In this document: positions 16,401 through 18,753 of the stretch, one piece after another
How positions within the stretch are numbered: position 1 is the stretch's first letter
How the letters are laid out: the number at the start of each line of letters is the position of its first letter
Origin: Baffinella frigidus
Lineage: Eukaryota > Cryptophyceae > Cryptomonadales > Baffinellaceae
DNA length: 18,753 nt
Direction: 5' to 3'
Assembly (NCBI GenBank): GCA_026770585.1
Contig: MU646420.1
Coordinates: forward strand, 111,000 to 129,752
Program-made: the position numbers and the translations under genes
The notes under the pieces: model-generated
The model's database searches: none
What the model was told of the DNA's origin: nothing
Seen by the model: only the letters and a program-made list of their open reading frames with translations

Positions 16401-18004
16401 CCGCATACTACTTCGTCGCATCGATCCAGGCACGAAACCCGAAACCCGACACCCGAAACCCGGAACCGCCACATGTCGGGTCTTGGGGGACGGCGGTTCT
16501 ACCAGGTTGACGTTTGGCATCGATGCGGCGCAGGTCGACGTGTGTAGCCATAACCTGTTGTTGGTGCTGGCGTGATGCCTTTTCAGGTTACACGCAATGA
16601 CTTGATATTCATTGACAATTGATGGGTTGGTGTGGGGGCAAGCGTCGCGGTTGGACCGGCGCGCGGCACCCGGCTCAGGTTGACTTTTGCCCAGGTTGAC
16701 TTCTCAAGCCATAACCTGTTCGTGTAGGTTGACTGTTGGGGCCCATAACCTGTGCAGGCATCGCGGCTGGACCGGCGCGCGGCAGGCTCGGCGCAGGATG
16801 CCGCTCGCGCCGCCCGCGACCTCCGCGAGGTCTAACGCCTACACCGGAAACCCGAAACCGGAAACCCGAAGCTCGAAACCCGAAACCCGAAACCTGGTCC
16901 CTGACCCCTAGACCGAAAACCGTAGAAGACATCGGTTGAACTGATGGTCAAACATCCGGTCAAACTTCCGGTCAAACCGCCTGGTGCTGAAGACGGTAGT
17001 GTTGGGTGCGTGGCCTCTTTGACTAGCATTCGACCAGCATTTGACCATCAAATGATGGTCAAATCGATGGTCAAACCGACGGTCAAAGCGATGGTCAATC
17101 TTGCAGGTGCTGGAGACGGTGGTGTTCGGGTGTGCGGCCTCGTCCGCCCGCGACAAGCGCCGCTCGGGTAATCCCTACACTCTCAACCCTAAGAGTGAGA
17201 GGTCACCAGATGCCCTCTCATGTACACCCTGGACCTTGCAGGATGCTACCCTGAAAGAATCCTGCAAGTGAGAGGGTACCAGATGCCCATCTGGTACCCT
17301 CTCACTTGCAGGACTCACTTGCAGGATTCACTCTTCGCGTGACCTCTCATGCGCGCTCTTGTAACCACTACACCCTGGACCCTGAACCGCCAACCCTTCT
17401 TCTTCTCGTGAACCCTAAACTCCAAATCCTCACCCCCAACCCCTGAGAGTAATAAAGAAGAAGAAGAAAATCCTTTACACCATGAACCATAACCCCTCTC
17501 CCCTCACCTCTCACCCCAACCCAGCGTCCTCAATCAACGACTTGCCGCTCGAAGAGAAGCAAACGCCATACCCACCGATCACGCAGAAGAAGAAAACCCT
17601 GTACACGCTGGACCGTAACCCCTCACCCCCCACCCCCCACCCCTCACCCCTCACCCCCTACTCCTCACCCTCACCCTGCATGCCCGCCTATCACGCACCC
17701 TGCACCCGAAACCCTGCGAGTAATCTGGAAGAACTAGGAGAGGAAGAACCCCCAACTCCGAGACCTTGAGAGCAATGCAGAAGCAGATGAAGAAGACGAA
17801 GAAGACCAAGAAGAAGAAGAAGAAGAAGAAAAAGAAGAACAGACCTCGAACTCTGAACCCCAAACCCTTCACCAGCGTCCTCAATCAACGACTCGCCACT
17901 CGAAGAGGAGCCAACGCCATACCCACCAATCACGCCCGTGAGCCACGCGGGCTCATCGCGGGACCTCCACGCGGGCTCGTCACGCGACCTTCTCGGGAGC
18001 GGAG
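7372..18004 (+). CDS. FYVE - ankyrin - PI4K-beta-like helical domain protein, 5' part of a longer gene (15 exons)
   Basis: Spliced CDS: 7372-7481, 7868-8000, 8988-9100, 10812-10885, 11537-11618, 12406-12468, 12892-12949, 13370-13522, 14453-14532, 15480-15543, 15801-15863, 16349-16429, 16758-16829, 17107-17167, 17876-18004 (1336 bp, 445 codons plus one base). All phases match across junctions. Domains: FYVE finger at about 11-70 with all eight zinc ligands (C20, C23, C36, C39, C44, C47, C66, C69), WVPD, RRHHCR and RIC motifs; ankyrin repeats at about 82-255; a helical region at about 270-358 with VDKYIPQLCDLAIH and a following SHNFAFSAYYF helix, as in PI4K beta (family pattern VDFYLPQLLNMYIH...SINFSLQ); then an Ala/Arg-rich and a Ser/Pro/Glu-rich linker. 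Known: FYVE binds PI3P on endosomes; PI4K makes PI4P. Inferred: a PI3P-recruited PI4-kinase. The catalytic domain is not in this window, so kinase activity is unproven. Confidence 0.8.
7482..7867 (+). other. FYVE/PI4K-like intron 1
   Basis: A 386-bp intron inside the FYVE finger (phase 2, splitting R37). No telomere-like arrays or exon echoes are seen. Stretches of open frame read through it, but they break the finger. Confidence 0.8.
7868..8000 (+). CDS. FYVE/PI4K-like exon 2 (residues 37-81), second half of FYVE finger
   Basis: Acceptor GGCAG, donor GTGCAA. Encodes RFCGNIFCHACSAKS..., GYAEPVRICDSC and DDFME. Joining to exon 1 restores HHCRFCG exactly, which is strong proof of the intron. 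The donor is followed within about 10 bp by CCCTAAA repeats. Confidence 0.9.
8010..8372 (+). repeat. CCCTAAA telomere-like array (FYVE/PI4K-like intron 2)
   Basis: Blocks of CCCTAAA and variants on the plus strand, separated by non-repeat segments. Polarity is opposite to that in the SERINC introns, so the C-rich strand is again the sense strand. A CCACCCGACCGCCC-type segment recurs near 8294, 8373, 8625 and 8875. Confidence 0.9.
8462..8796 (+). pseudogene. Exon echoes: two relics of exon 3 acceptor side
   Basis: 8462-8521 reads VVRNVEERAVKSMLTDHTVG and 8734-8796 reads VVRNGEESAVKSMRADQTVG, against VVRNGEERAVKSMLADQTVG in exon 3. Both follow an AG acceptor and diverge at the same point after the GGAC(C) region. 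Both lie upstream of exon 3. Confidence 0.88.
8530..8606 (-). mobile_element. SINE-like element, copy 2 (minus orientation)
   Basis: Reverse complement reads TGTATCACTCAACTCAAGGC, then CCTAGGACCTGTATCGAGAG, then TAATCAAGAAGAGGAAGAAG. This is colinear with the copy at 9953-10038 and ends in a GAA-rich tail. No clear target duplication. Confidence 0.65.
8988..9100 (+). CDS. FYVE/PI4K-like exon 3 (residues 82-118), ankyrin repeats begin
   Basis: Acceptor TTCAG, donor GTCCGT. Encodes VVRNGEERAVKSMLADQTVG then TQTPLLVAASK, the start of a canonical ankyrin unit. Phase 0 in, phase 2 out. Two 5' relics lie upstream (8462-8521, 8734-8796) and two or three 3' relics downstream. Confidence 0.85.
9250..9510 (+). 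pseudogene. Exon echo: exon 3 donor-side relic, and hairpin
   Basis: 9474-9506 matches exon 3 CCGCTGCTTGTCGC and AGCAAGGGGT at the donor; a shorter match lies near 9251-9262. Between them, 9334-9352 and 9357-9375 form a 19-bp hairpin (TTGGTCACGTACCTGCGGG, one mismatch, 4-nt loop). Confidence 0.72.
9655..9728. mobile_element. MITE-like element, copy 1
   Basis: Arms AAAATTTACTACACAATT and a right arm read in reverse as AAAATTACTACACA flank a short centre. Same arm family as the elements at 9830, 10313 and 10515. Confidence 0.55.
9774..9806 (+). pseudogene. Exon echo: exon 3 donor-side relic
   Basis: GACGCCGCTGCTTGTCGC then AGGAAGGGGT matches the last 30 bp of exon 3 at the donor. It lies downstream of exon 3. 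Confidence 0.8.
9830..9915. mobile_element. MITE-like element, copy 2
   Basis: Left arm CAAAAGCTGGTAATGAAAAT continues TACTACCC; the right arm in reverse reads TGGCAACGAAATTTACTACA. The centre contains the palindrome GGTCACGTGACC. Confidence 0.58.
9953..10038 (+). mobile_element. SINE-like retroposon with 14-bp target site duplication
   Basis: An 86-bp element flanked by identical direct repeats GGTGCGCTGTCTTT at 9939-9952 and 10039-10052. It ends GAGAGTAATAAAGAAGAGAA, an A/G-rich tail. Related copies occur at 8530-8606 (minus) and about 622-660; the tail motif alone recurs at 17446-17470. Direct repeats plus a 3' purine-rich tail are what target-primed reverse transcription leaves. I see no polymerase III boxes and no partner LINE. 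Confidence 0.65.
10270..10598 (+). repeat. Tandem duplication of exon 4 relic plus MITE-like element
   Basis: Two copies (about 10270-10397 and 10470-10598) each contain a GACAACGG...AACGCACC exon 4 fragment followed by a MITE-like element with arms CTTTCTGGGCAACGA and CGTTGCCAGAAAG (10313-10397) or the slightly decayed version at 10515-10598. Confidence 0.75.
10440..10487 (+). pseudogene. Exon echo: exon 4 acceptor-side relic
   Basis: CCCCTACCAG acceptor followed by YMRVMQVLLDNGAN in the exon 4 frame, nearly identical at the DNA level to 10801-10858, then divergence. It lies upstream of exon 4. The conserved flank TGACCCCTACCAG shows the duplication spans the boundary. Confidence 0.88.
10812..10885 (+). 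CDS. FYVE/PI4K-like exon 4 (residues 119-143), ankyrin
   Basis: Acceptor ACCAG, donor GTGGTG. Split Gly then YMRVMQVLLDNGANVNA. Joining to exon 3 gives TPLLVAASKGYMRVMQ, a textbook ankyrin helix pair. Phase 2 in, phase 1 out. Confidence 0.87.
10896..10972 (+). repeat. CCCGAAA/ACCGAAA array (FYVE/PI4K-like intron 4)
   Basis: Degenerate heptamers start 10 bp after the exon 4 donor. Confidence 0.85.
11123..11447 (+). pseudogene. Exon echoes: exon 5 acceptor-side relics
   Basis: GACTATGTGGCAAGCGACGA at 11123-11144 and GAGACTATGTGGCGAGA near 11258-11275 match DYVASDD of exon 5. The acceptor motif CAGGGGGCGGG recurs near 11350 and 11436. TTTAGGG-type repeats (11160-11190, 11297-11330) separate them, here G-rich on the sense strand. 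Confidence 0.75.
11537..11618 (+). CDS. FYVE/PI4K-like exon 5 (residues 144-170), ankyrin
   Basis: Acceptor CCGCAG, donor GTGTGC. Encodes GGGRDYVASDDGRLPRG then DSPLHYSAIN. It starts the next ankyrin unit after a longer than usual Gly/Asp-rich inter-repeat loop. Acceptor-side relics lie upstream at 11123-11144 and 11248-11276. Confidence 0.8.
11755..11940. repeat. Inverted repeats: GAAACGATGAGAAAC family and 21-bp palindrome
   Basis: CCAAACGGAAACGATGAGAA near 11803 is inverted at about 11872-11897. Adjacent to it, 11897-11917 and 11920-11940 form a perfect 21-bp hairpin with a 2-nt loop (CCTCGGCAGGCCCCACGCAG, one more G). The arm resembles an exon 6-derived segment found at 12098-12120. Confidence 0.8.
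12089..12275 (+). pseudogene. Exon echoes: exon 6 acceptor-side relics
   Basis: CTGCAGTGCGTGGGGCCTGC near 12094 and CTGCAGTGCGTGGCGATGCT at 12250-12270 (CAG acceptor at 12243-12245) match the exon 6 start LQCVAMLL. An ATGGGTGGGTT tandem lies just upstream (11983-12080). Confidence 0.8.
12406..12468 (+). CDS. FYVE/PI4K-like exon 6 (residues 171-191), ankyrin
   Basis: Acceptor GCGCAG, donor GTATGA, phase 2 on both sides. GSLQCVAMLLRLKADVNRLS completes the repeat begun with SPLHYSAIN. Several partial copies surround it (12089-12120, 12246-12275 and 12569-12619). Confidence 0.83.
12569..12619 (+). pseudogene. Exon echo: exon 6 donor-side relic
   Basis: TTGCTGCGCGTCTACGCCGA then CGTCAACCGCCTCTCCGCAC matches the exon 6 end LLRLKADVNRLSA; the donor GT is lost (CGGCACG). 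It lies downstream of exon 6. Confidence 0.85.
12665..12891 (+). repeat. Tandem repeat of about 123 bp with repeated CAG acceptors (intron 6)
   Basis: AATTCGAAGCCGGACATGT and GATGTTGGCTTGG type blocks occur at 12667-12699 and 12790-12822. Units end in CAGG (12706, 12831, 12891), only the last being the exon 7 acceptor. Again the acceptor boundary has been duplicated. Confidence 0.75.
12892..12949 (+). CDS. FYVE/PI4K-like exon 7 (residues 192-211), ankyrin
   Basis: Acceptor GGGCAG, donor GTACGG. RYGETPLHKAVLFQRVDVVE is a clear ankyrin TPLHxAV unit. Phase 2 in (split Arg), phase 0 out. Confidence 0.88.
12974..13044. repeat. Foldback element with perfect 20-bp arms (intron 7)
   Basis: CCCTACGGAACGCCGGAATT (12974-12993) is perfectly inverted at 13025-13044, with a nested GACGCC/GGCGTC pair inside. 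Confidence 0.88.
13144..13258. repeat. Palindrome plus 34-35 bp tandem repeat (intron 7)
   Basis: GGTCCATTTATTTTC (13144-13158) is inverted at 13161-13175. It is followed by three copies of a unit containing ATGGACCGTAGGTACTAGAT and AACACGAAAA. Confidence 0.85.
13370..13522 (+). CDS. FYVE/PI4K-like exon 8 (residues 212-262), last ankyrin repeats
   Basis: Acceptor CCACAG, donor GTGAGT (one of the few canonical donors in the window), phase 0. Encodes ALLAAGADPTIRNDRGFSAL, TLCAMCGGDELAAAF and a linker AKVQPMRAAE. Its donor-side half is copied twice downstream with an Asn/Ser/Gly insertion. Confidence 0.88.
13669..14070 (+). pseudogene. Exon echoes: two relics of exon 8 donor side
   Basis: 13669-13772 and 13952-14070 copy the DELAAAFSPGG...AKVQPMRAAE end of exon 8. 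Both carry an in-frame Asn/Ser/Gly insertion (NGSNSGN type) absent from exon 8. The first keeps a GAG|GTACGG donor; the second has lost it. Both lie downstream of exon 8. Confidence 0.85.
13815..13925 (+). repeat. Dispersed repeat, copy 2 (FYVE/PI4K-like intron 8)
   Basis: Same ordered blocks as 740-850. It lies between the two exon-8 relics, so it entered or was carried along during intron growth. Confidence 0.55.
14161..14350 (+). pseudogene. Exon echoes: exon 9 acceptor-side relics with a 22-bp tandem repeat
   Basis: GTGCGTGCGGGGCAGATCA at 14243-14261 and GTGGGCGGGGCAGATCACGG at 14326-14345, each after a CAG, match the exon 9 start VRAGQIT. Around them (to about 14446) a unit like CGTCCGCAGCCAGTACTGAT repeats about five times. 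The preceding CGTCCCAAAACTG is also duplicated. Confidence 0.8.
14453..14532 (+). CDS. FYVE/PI4K-like exon 9 (residues 263-288), helical domain start
   Basis: Acceptor TTGCAG, donor GTCTGT. VRAGQITAASKPNLLWSLVV then ALYLYR. The helix pattern matches the PI4K beta segment with AISYLYNS before the PQL helix. Acceptor-edge relics lie upstream and donor-edge relics downstream. Confidence 0.77.
14533..14760 (+). repeat. G-rich telomere-like array with exon 9 donor-side echoes (intron 9)
   Basis: GTACCTCTACCGCAGGTC near 14602-14619 and TCGCCCTCTACCTCTATTGC near 14738-14757 copy the exon 9 end (VALYLYR), each followed by GT. Sense-strand TTTAGGG polarity in this block is an exception. Confidence 0.78.
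14765..14915 (+). repeat. CCCTAAA/CCCTACA array (intron 9)
   Basis: Dense C-rich heptamers; polarity flips relative to the block immediately before it, at about 14760. Confidence 0.88.
14935..15479 (+). repeat. Tandem duplication of 271-274 bp carrying exon 10 copies and GA-rich tracts
   Basis: Two full units precede the real exon 10. Each has a CAG acceptor (14932-14934, 15203-15205), an exon 10 copy lacking its last 11-12 bp, about 130-160 bp of GAGAGA-rich repeat, then the shared GACCTGCATCCAG and AAGTTGACA segments. The second copy encodes the same residues as exon 10 up to AAHE. Confidence 0.9.
15480..15543 (+). CDS. FYVE/PI4K-like exon 10 (residues 289-310)
   Basis: Acceptor TCGCAG, donor GTCTAA. 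Phase 2 entry gives RPRSARETLCETLVAAHENA then FP. The other phase meets a stop (TGA), so the phase from exon 9 is required and fits. Third of three copies spaced 271 and 274 bp apart; only this one has the 3' end and a donor. Confidence 0.76.
15544..15800 (+). repeat. Intron 10: CCCTACA/CCCTGAA-type array
   Basis: Degenerate C-rich heptamers from the donor to about 15660, then less regular GAAAC/CCTGAA sequence. No relic recognised. Confidence 0.75.
15801..15863 (+). CDS. FYVE/PI4K-like exon 11 (residues 311-331), PQL helix
   Basis: Acceptor TTGCAG, donor GTAAAC, phase 0. VDKYIPQLCDLAIHEQPGDG plus A. This is the strongest match to the type III PI4K helical (LKU) motif, which reads (V/I)(D/E)FYLPQL. 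The donor runs directly into AAACCCC repeats. Confidence 0.83.
15864..16348 (+). repeat. Intron 11: CCCTAAA array with exon 11 donor-edge echoes
   Basis: Heptamers begin at the donor itself (GTAAACCCC). GGACGGCGCGGTACCC at 16052-16067 and GGGCGCGGTACCC at 16261-16273 repeat the exon 11 end plus donor. A small hairpin CCCCAT...ATGGGG lies at 16025-16040. Confidence 0.78.
16349..16429 (+). CDS. FYVE/PI4K-like exon 12 (residues 332-358)
   Basis: Acceptor ATCAG, phase 0. VKRAILAMALRSHNFAFSAY then YFVASIQ, matching the PI4K beta segment after the PQL helix (RCRQSINFSLQCALLL type). It appears to use a GC donor (CAG|GCACGA) rather than GT. Confidence 0.8.
16500..16757 (+). repeat. Intron 12: AGGTTGAC / CCATAACCTGT repeats and exon 13 acceptor-side echo
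   Basis: AGCCATAACCTGT-like units occur near 16545, 16707 and 16742, with AGGTTGAC units between them. 16639-16677 copies the exon 13 start (GCGTCGCGGTTGGACCGGCG) and lies upstream of exon 13. Confidence 0.75.
16758..16829 (+). CDS. FYVE/PI4K-like exon 13 (residues 359-382), Ala/Arg linker
   Basis: Acceptor GTGCAG, donor GTCTAA, phase 0. ASRLDRRAAGSAQDAARAAR then DLRE. It has no domain of its own. Support comes from matching phases and an acceptor-edge relic at 16639-16677. The corresponding region is a variable linker in PI4K beta. Confidence 0.62.
16930..17103 (+). repeat. GGTCAAA short tandem repeats around an exon 14 echo
   Basis: Units such as ATGGTCAAACATCC and CCGGTCAAACTT repeat at 16943-16980 and again at 17040-17098 (the second block starts with an inverted copy). 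They bracket 16983-17018, a copy of the exon 14 start reading VLKTVVLG. Confidence 0.78.
17107..17167 (+). CDS. FYVE/PI4K-like exon 14 (residues 383-402)
   Basis: Acceptor TTGCAG, donor GTAATC. VLETVVFGCAASSARDKRRS plus one base. Phase 0 in, phase 1 out. A decayed copy of its 5' part lies upstream at 16983-17018. Confidence 0.65.
17260..17313. repeat. Perfect 26-bp-arm hairpin containing CAG acceptor-like sites (intron 14)
   Basis: TCCTGCAAGTGAGAGGGTAC with CAGATG (17260-17285) is perfectly inverted at 17288-17313 with a 2-nt loop. The right arm ends TCACTTGCAGGA, an acceptor-like motif repeated just after as ACTTGCAGGATT. Fragments of the arm also occur at 17204-17245. Confidence 0.9.
17439..17610 (+). 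pseudogene. Exon echo: exon 15 acceptor-side relic with SINE-tail-like flank
   Basis: 17525-17585 follows CAG and reads SSINDLPLEEKQTPYPPIT against SSINDSPLEEEPTPYPPIT in exon 15. It is flanked by GAGAGTAATAAAGAAGAAGA (17446-17465), the tail of the SINE-like element, and by CAGAAGAAGAAAACCCTG. Confidence 0.8.
17775..17840 (+). repeat. (AAG)n-rich microsatellite
   Basis: Near-perfect GAA/AAG triplets just upstream of exon 15. It gives artefactual poly-Lys or poly-Phe frames. Confidence 0.92.
17876..18004 (+). CDS. FYVE/PI4K-like exon 15 (residues 403-445), Ser/Pro/Glu linker
   Basis: Acceptor ACCAG, donor GTGAGA. Phase 1 entry gives ASSINDSPLEEEPTPYPPIT then two tandem HAGSSRDL units. Phase 1 out. 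Copies of its 5' part (17525-17585) and 3' part (from 18158) flank it; the 18158 copy carries a 7-nt insertion that shifts the frame, so this copy is taken as the exon. Confidence 0.62.
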
Positions 18005-18157
18005 GTGAGAATCCTCGCTCTGCCCCACGCGTGTTGCCTGTCAGACTGTTCTCATGCCGTCGTGTTGGGTTTGATGTACAGTAAAAATCCGTCAACGTTA
18101 GGGCGGAAAAGATGCCGGGCTCACCGAAGTGGTGAGCCGAAATAGACGGAGACAGAG

Positions 18158-18530
18158 CCTCAACGACCCGGCACTCGAGGAGGAGCCAACGCCATACCCA
18201 CCGATCACCGATCACGCCCGTGAGCCACGCGGGCTCGTCGTGCGACCTTCTCGGTGGAGGTGCACACTACACCCTACCTGCACCCGAAACCCCAAGACGT
18301 AAACAAGTTTACACCCGACACCCGAAACCTGAAACCCGAAACCCGGAACCCGCCAATCACGCCGCATTTGGGCTCGTCGCGCTCCGGGGATGCTCGGCGG
18401 GTGGGGGTTACGCCGAAACCCAACACCCCAAAGACGAACACCTCAAGCGTTGACCCGACACCCGAAACCCTAGCACGTAAAAAGCCGAACACGCGAGCCA
18501 CGCGGGCTCGTCGCCGGCGGGAGCTAGAGG
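18158..18530 (+). pseudogene. Exon echoes: three donor-side relics of exon 15
   Basis: 18158-18259 copies most of exon 15, with a 7-nt insertion (repeated CGATCAC) that shifts the frame, and keeps GAG|GTGCAC. 18349-18390 and 18493-18530 are shorter copies of the GGGCTCGTCGCG end. All lie downstream of exon 15 among CCCGAAA repeats. Confidence 0.8.
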
Positions 18531-18537
18531 GGTAAAG

Positions 18538-18753
18538 CCTAAACCCGAAACCCTACACCCGAAACCCTACACCCGAAACCCTACACCCGAAACCCCACAC
18601 CCGAAACCGTAAAAAGAAAAGAAAATCGACACCCTCAACCCCACACCTCAACCCCACACCCCCAGGGGTTGCGGCGGGCGCGGGGGGAAACACGGACGCT
18701 GCCGGGGGGGGGGCGGAACCCGAAACTCCACCCCCAAAACCGAAACCCCAAAC
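18538..18753 (+). repeat. CCCTACACCCGAAA array and GC-rich end (intron 15)
   Basis: Tandem 14-mer CCCTACACCCGAAA at 18550-18605, then C-rich sequence and a G-run near 18705. No exon recognised before the window ends. Confidence 0.8.

Noticed and set aside
18158-18259. This copy as the real exon 15
   Set aside because: A 7-nt duplication shifts the frame relative to 17876-18004, which is open, has correct phase 1 entry and a GTGAGA donor.
8158-18260. Exon echoes as functional alternative or mutually exclusive exons
   Set aside because: Nearly all are truncated on one side, several have lost splice sites, frame or key bases, and including them would duplicate part of a domain. 13669-13772 and 15206-15260 remain possible exceptions and are listed as findings.

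Overview
This is intron-rich nuclear DNA from a eukaryote, most likely a unicellular alga or protist. Two genes are arranged head to head and both run off the window. Evidence for a eukaryote: 25 short exons join in frame with every intron phase consistent, every acceptor is CAG, and telomere-type TTTAGGG/CCCTAAA heptamers and degenerate variants (TTCAGGG, TTCCGGG, TTTCGGG) fill most introns. I cannot place the lineage; stramenopile, haptophyte, alveolate and prasinophyte origins all remain possible. Only about 2.3 kb of 18.75 kb (about 12%) is coding.

Left half, minus strand (7145 down to 38): the first ten exons (314 codons) of a SERINC/TDE1/TMS family multi-pass membrane protein. The C-terminal exons lie left of position 1.

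Centre (7146-7371): a short divergent intergenic region, probably a shared promoter, with no telomere-like repeats.

Right half, plus strand (7372 to 18004 and beyond): fifteen exons (445 codons) of a protein with a complete N-terminal FYVE zinc finger, about five ankyrin repeats, and a helical (PIK/LKU) region resembling type III phosphatidylinositol 4-kinase beta, followed by a low-complexity linker. The kinase catalytic domain, if present, lies beyond 18753. Both genes point to membrane-lipid biology: lipid scrambling/serine lipids and phosphoinositides. A functional link between them is inference only.

The most unusual feature is the intron structure. Most introns carry one to three decayed, truncated copies of the neighbouring exon edge (here called exon echoes). 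In every case I could orient, copies of an exon's 5' (acceptor) edge lie upstream of that exon and copies of its 3' (donor) edge lie downstream. This is the outcome expected from repeated tandem duplication across exon-intron boundaries. The introns also hold a small MITE-like inverted-repeat family, an 86-bp SINE-like element with 14-bp direct repeats, several long perfect hairpins, and tetranucleotide, GA-rich and GAA-rich microsatellites. I saw no tRNA, rRNA, CRISPR array or autonomous transposon gene.
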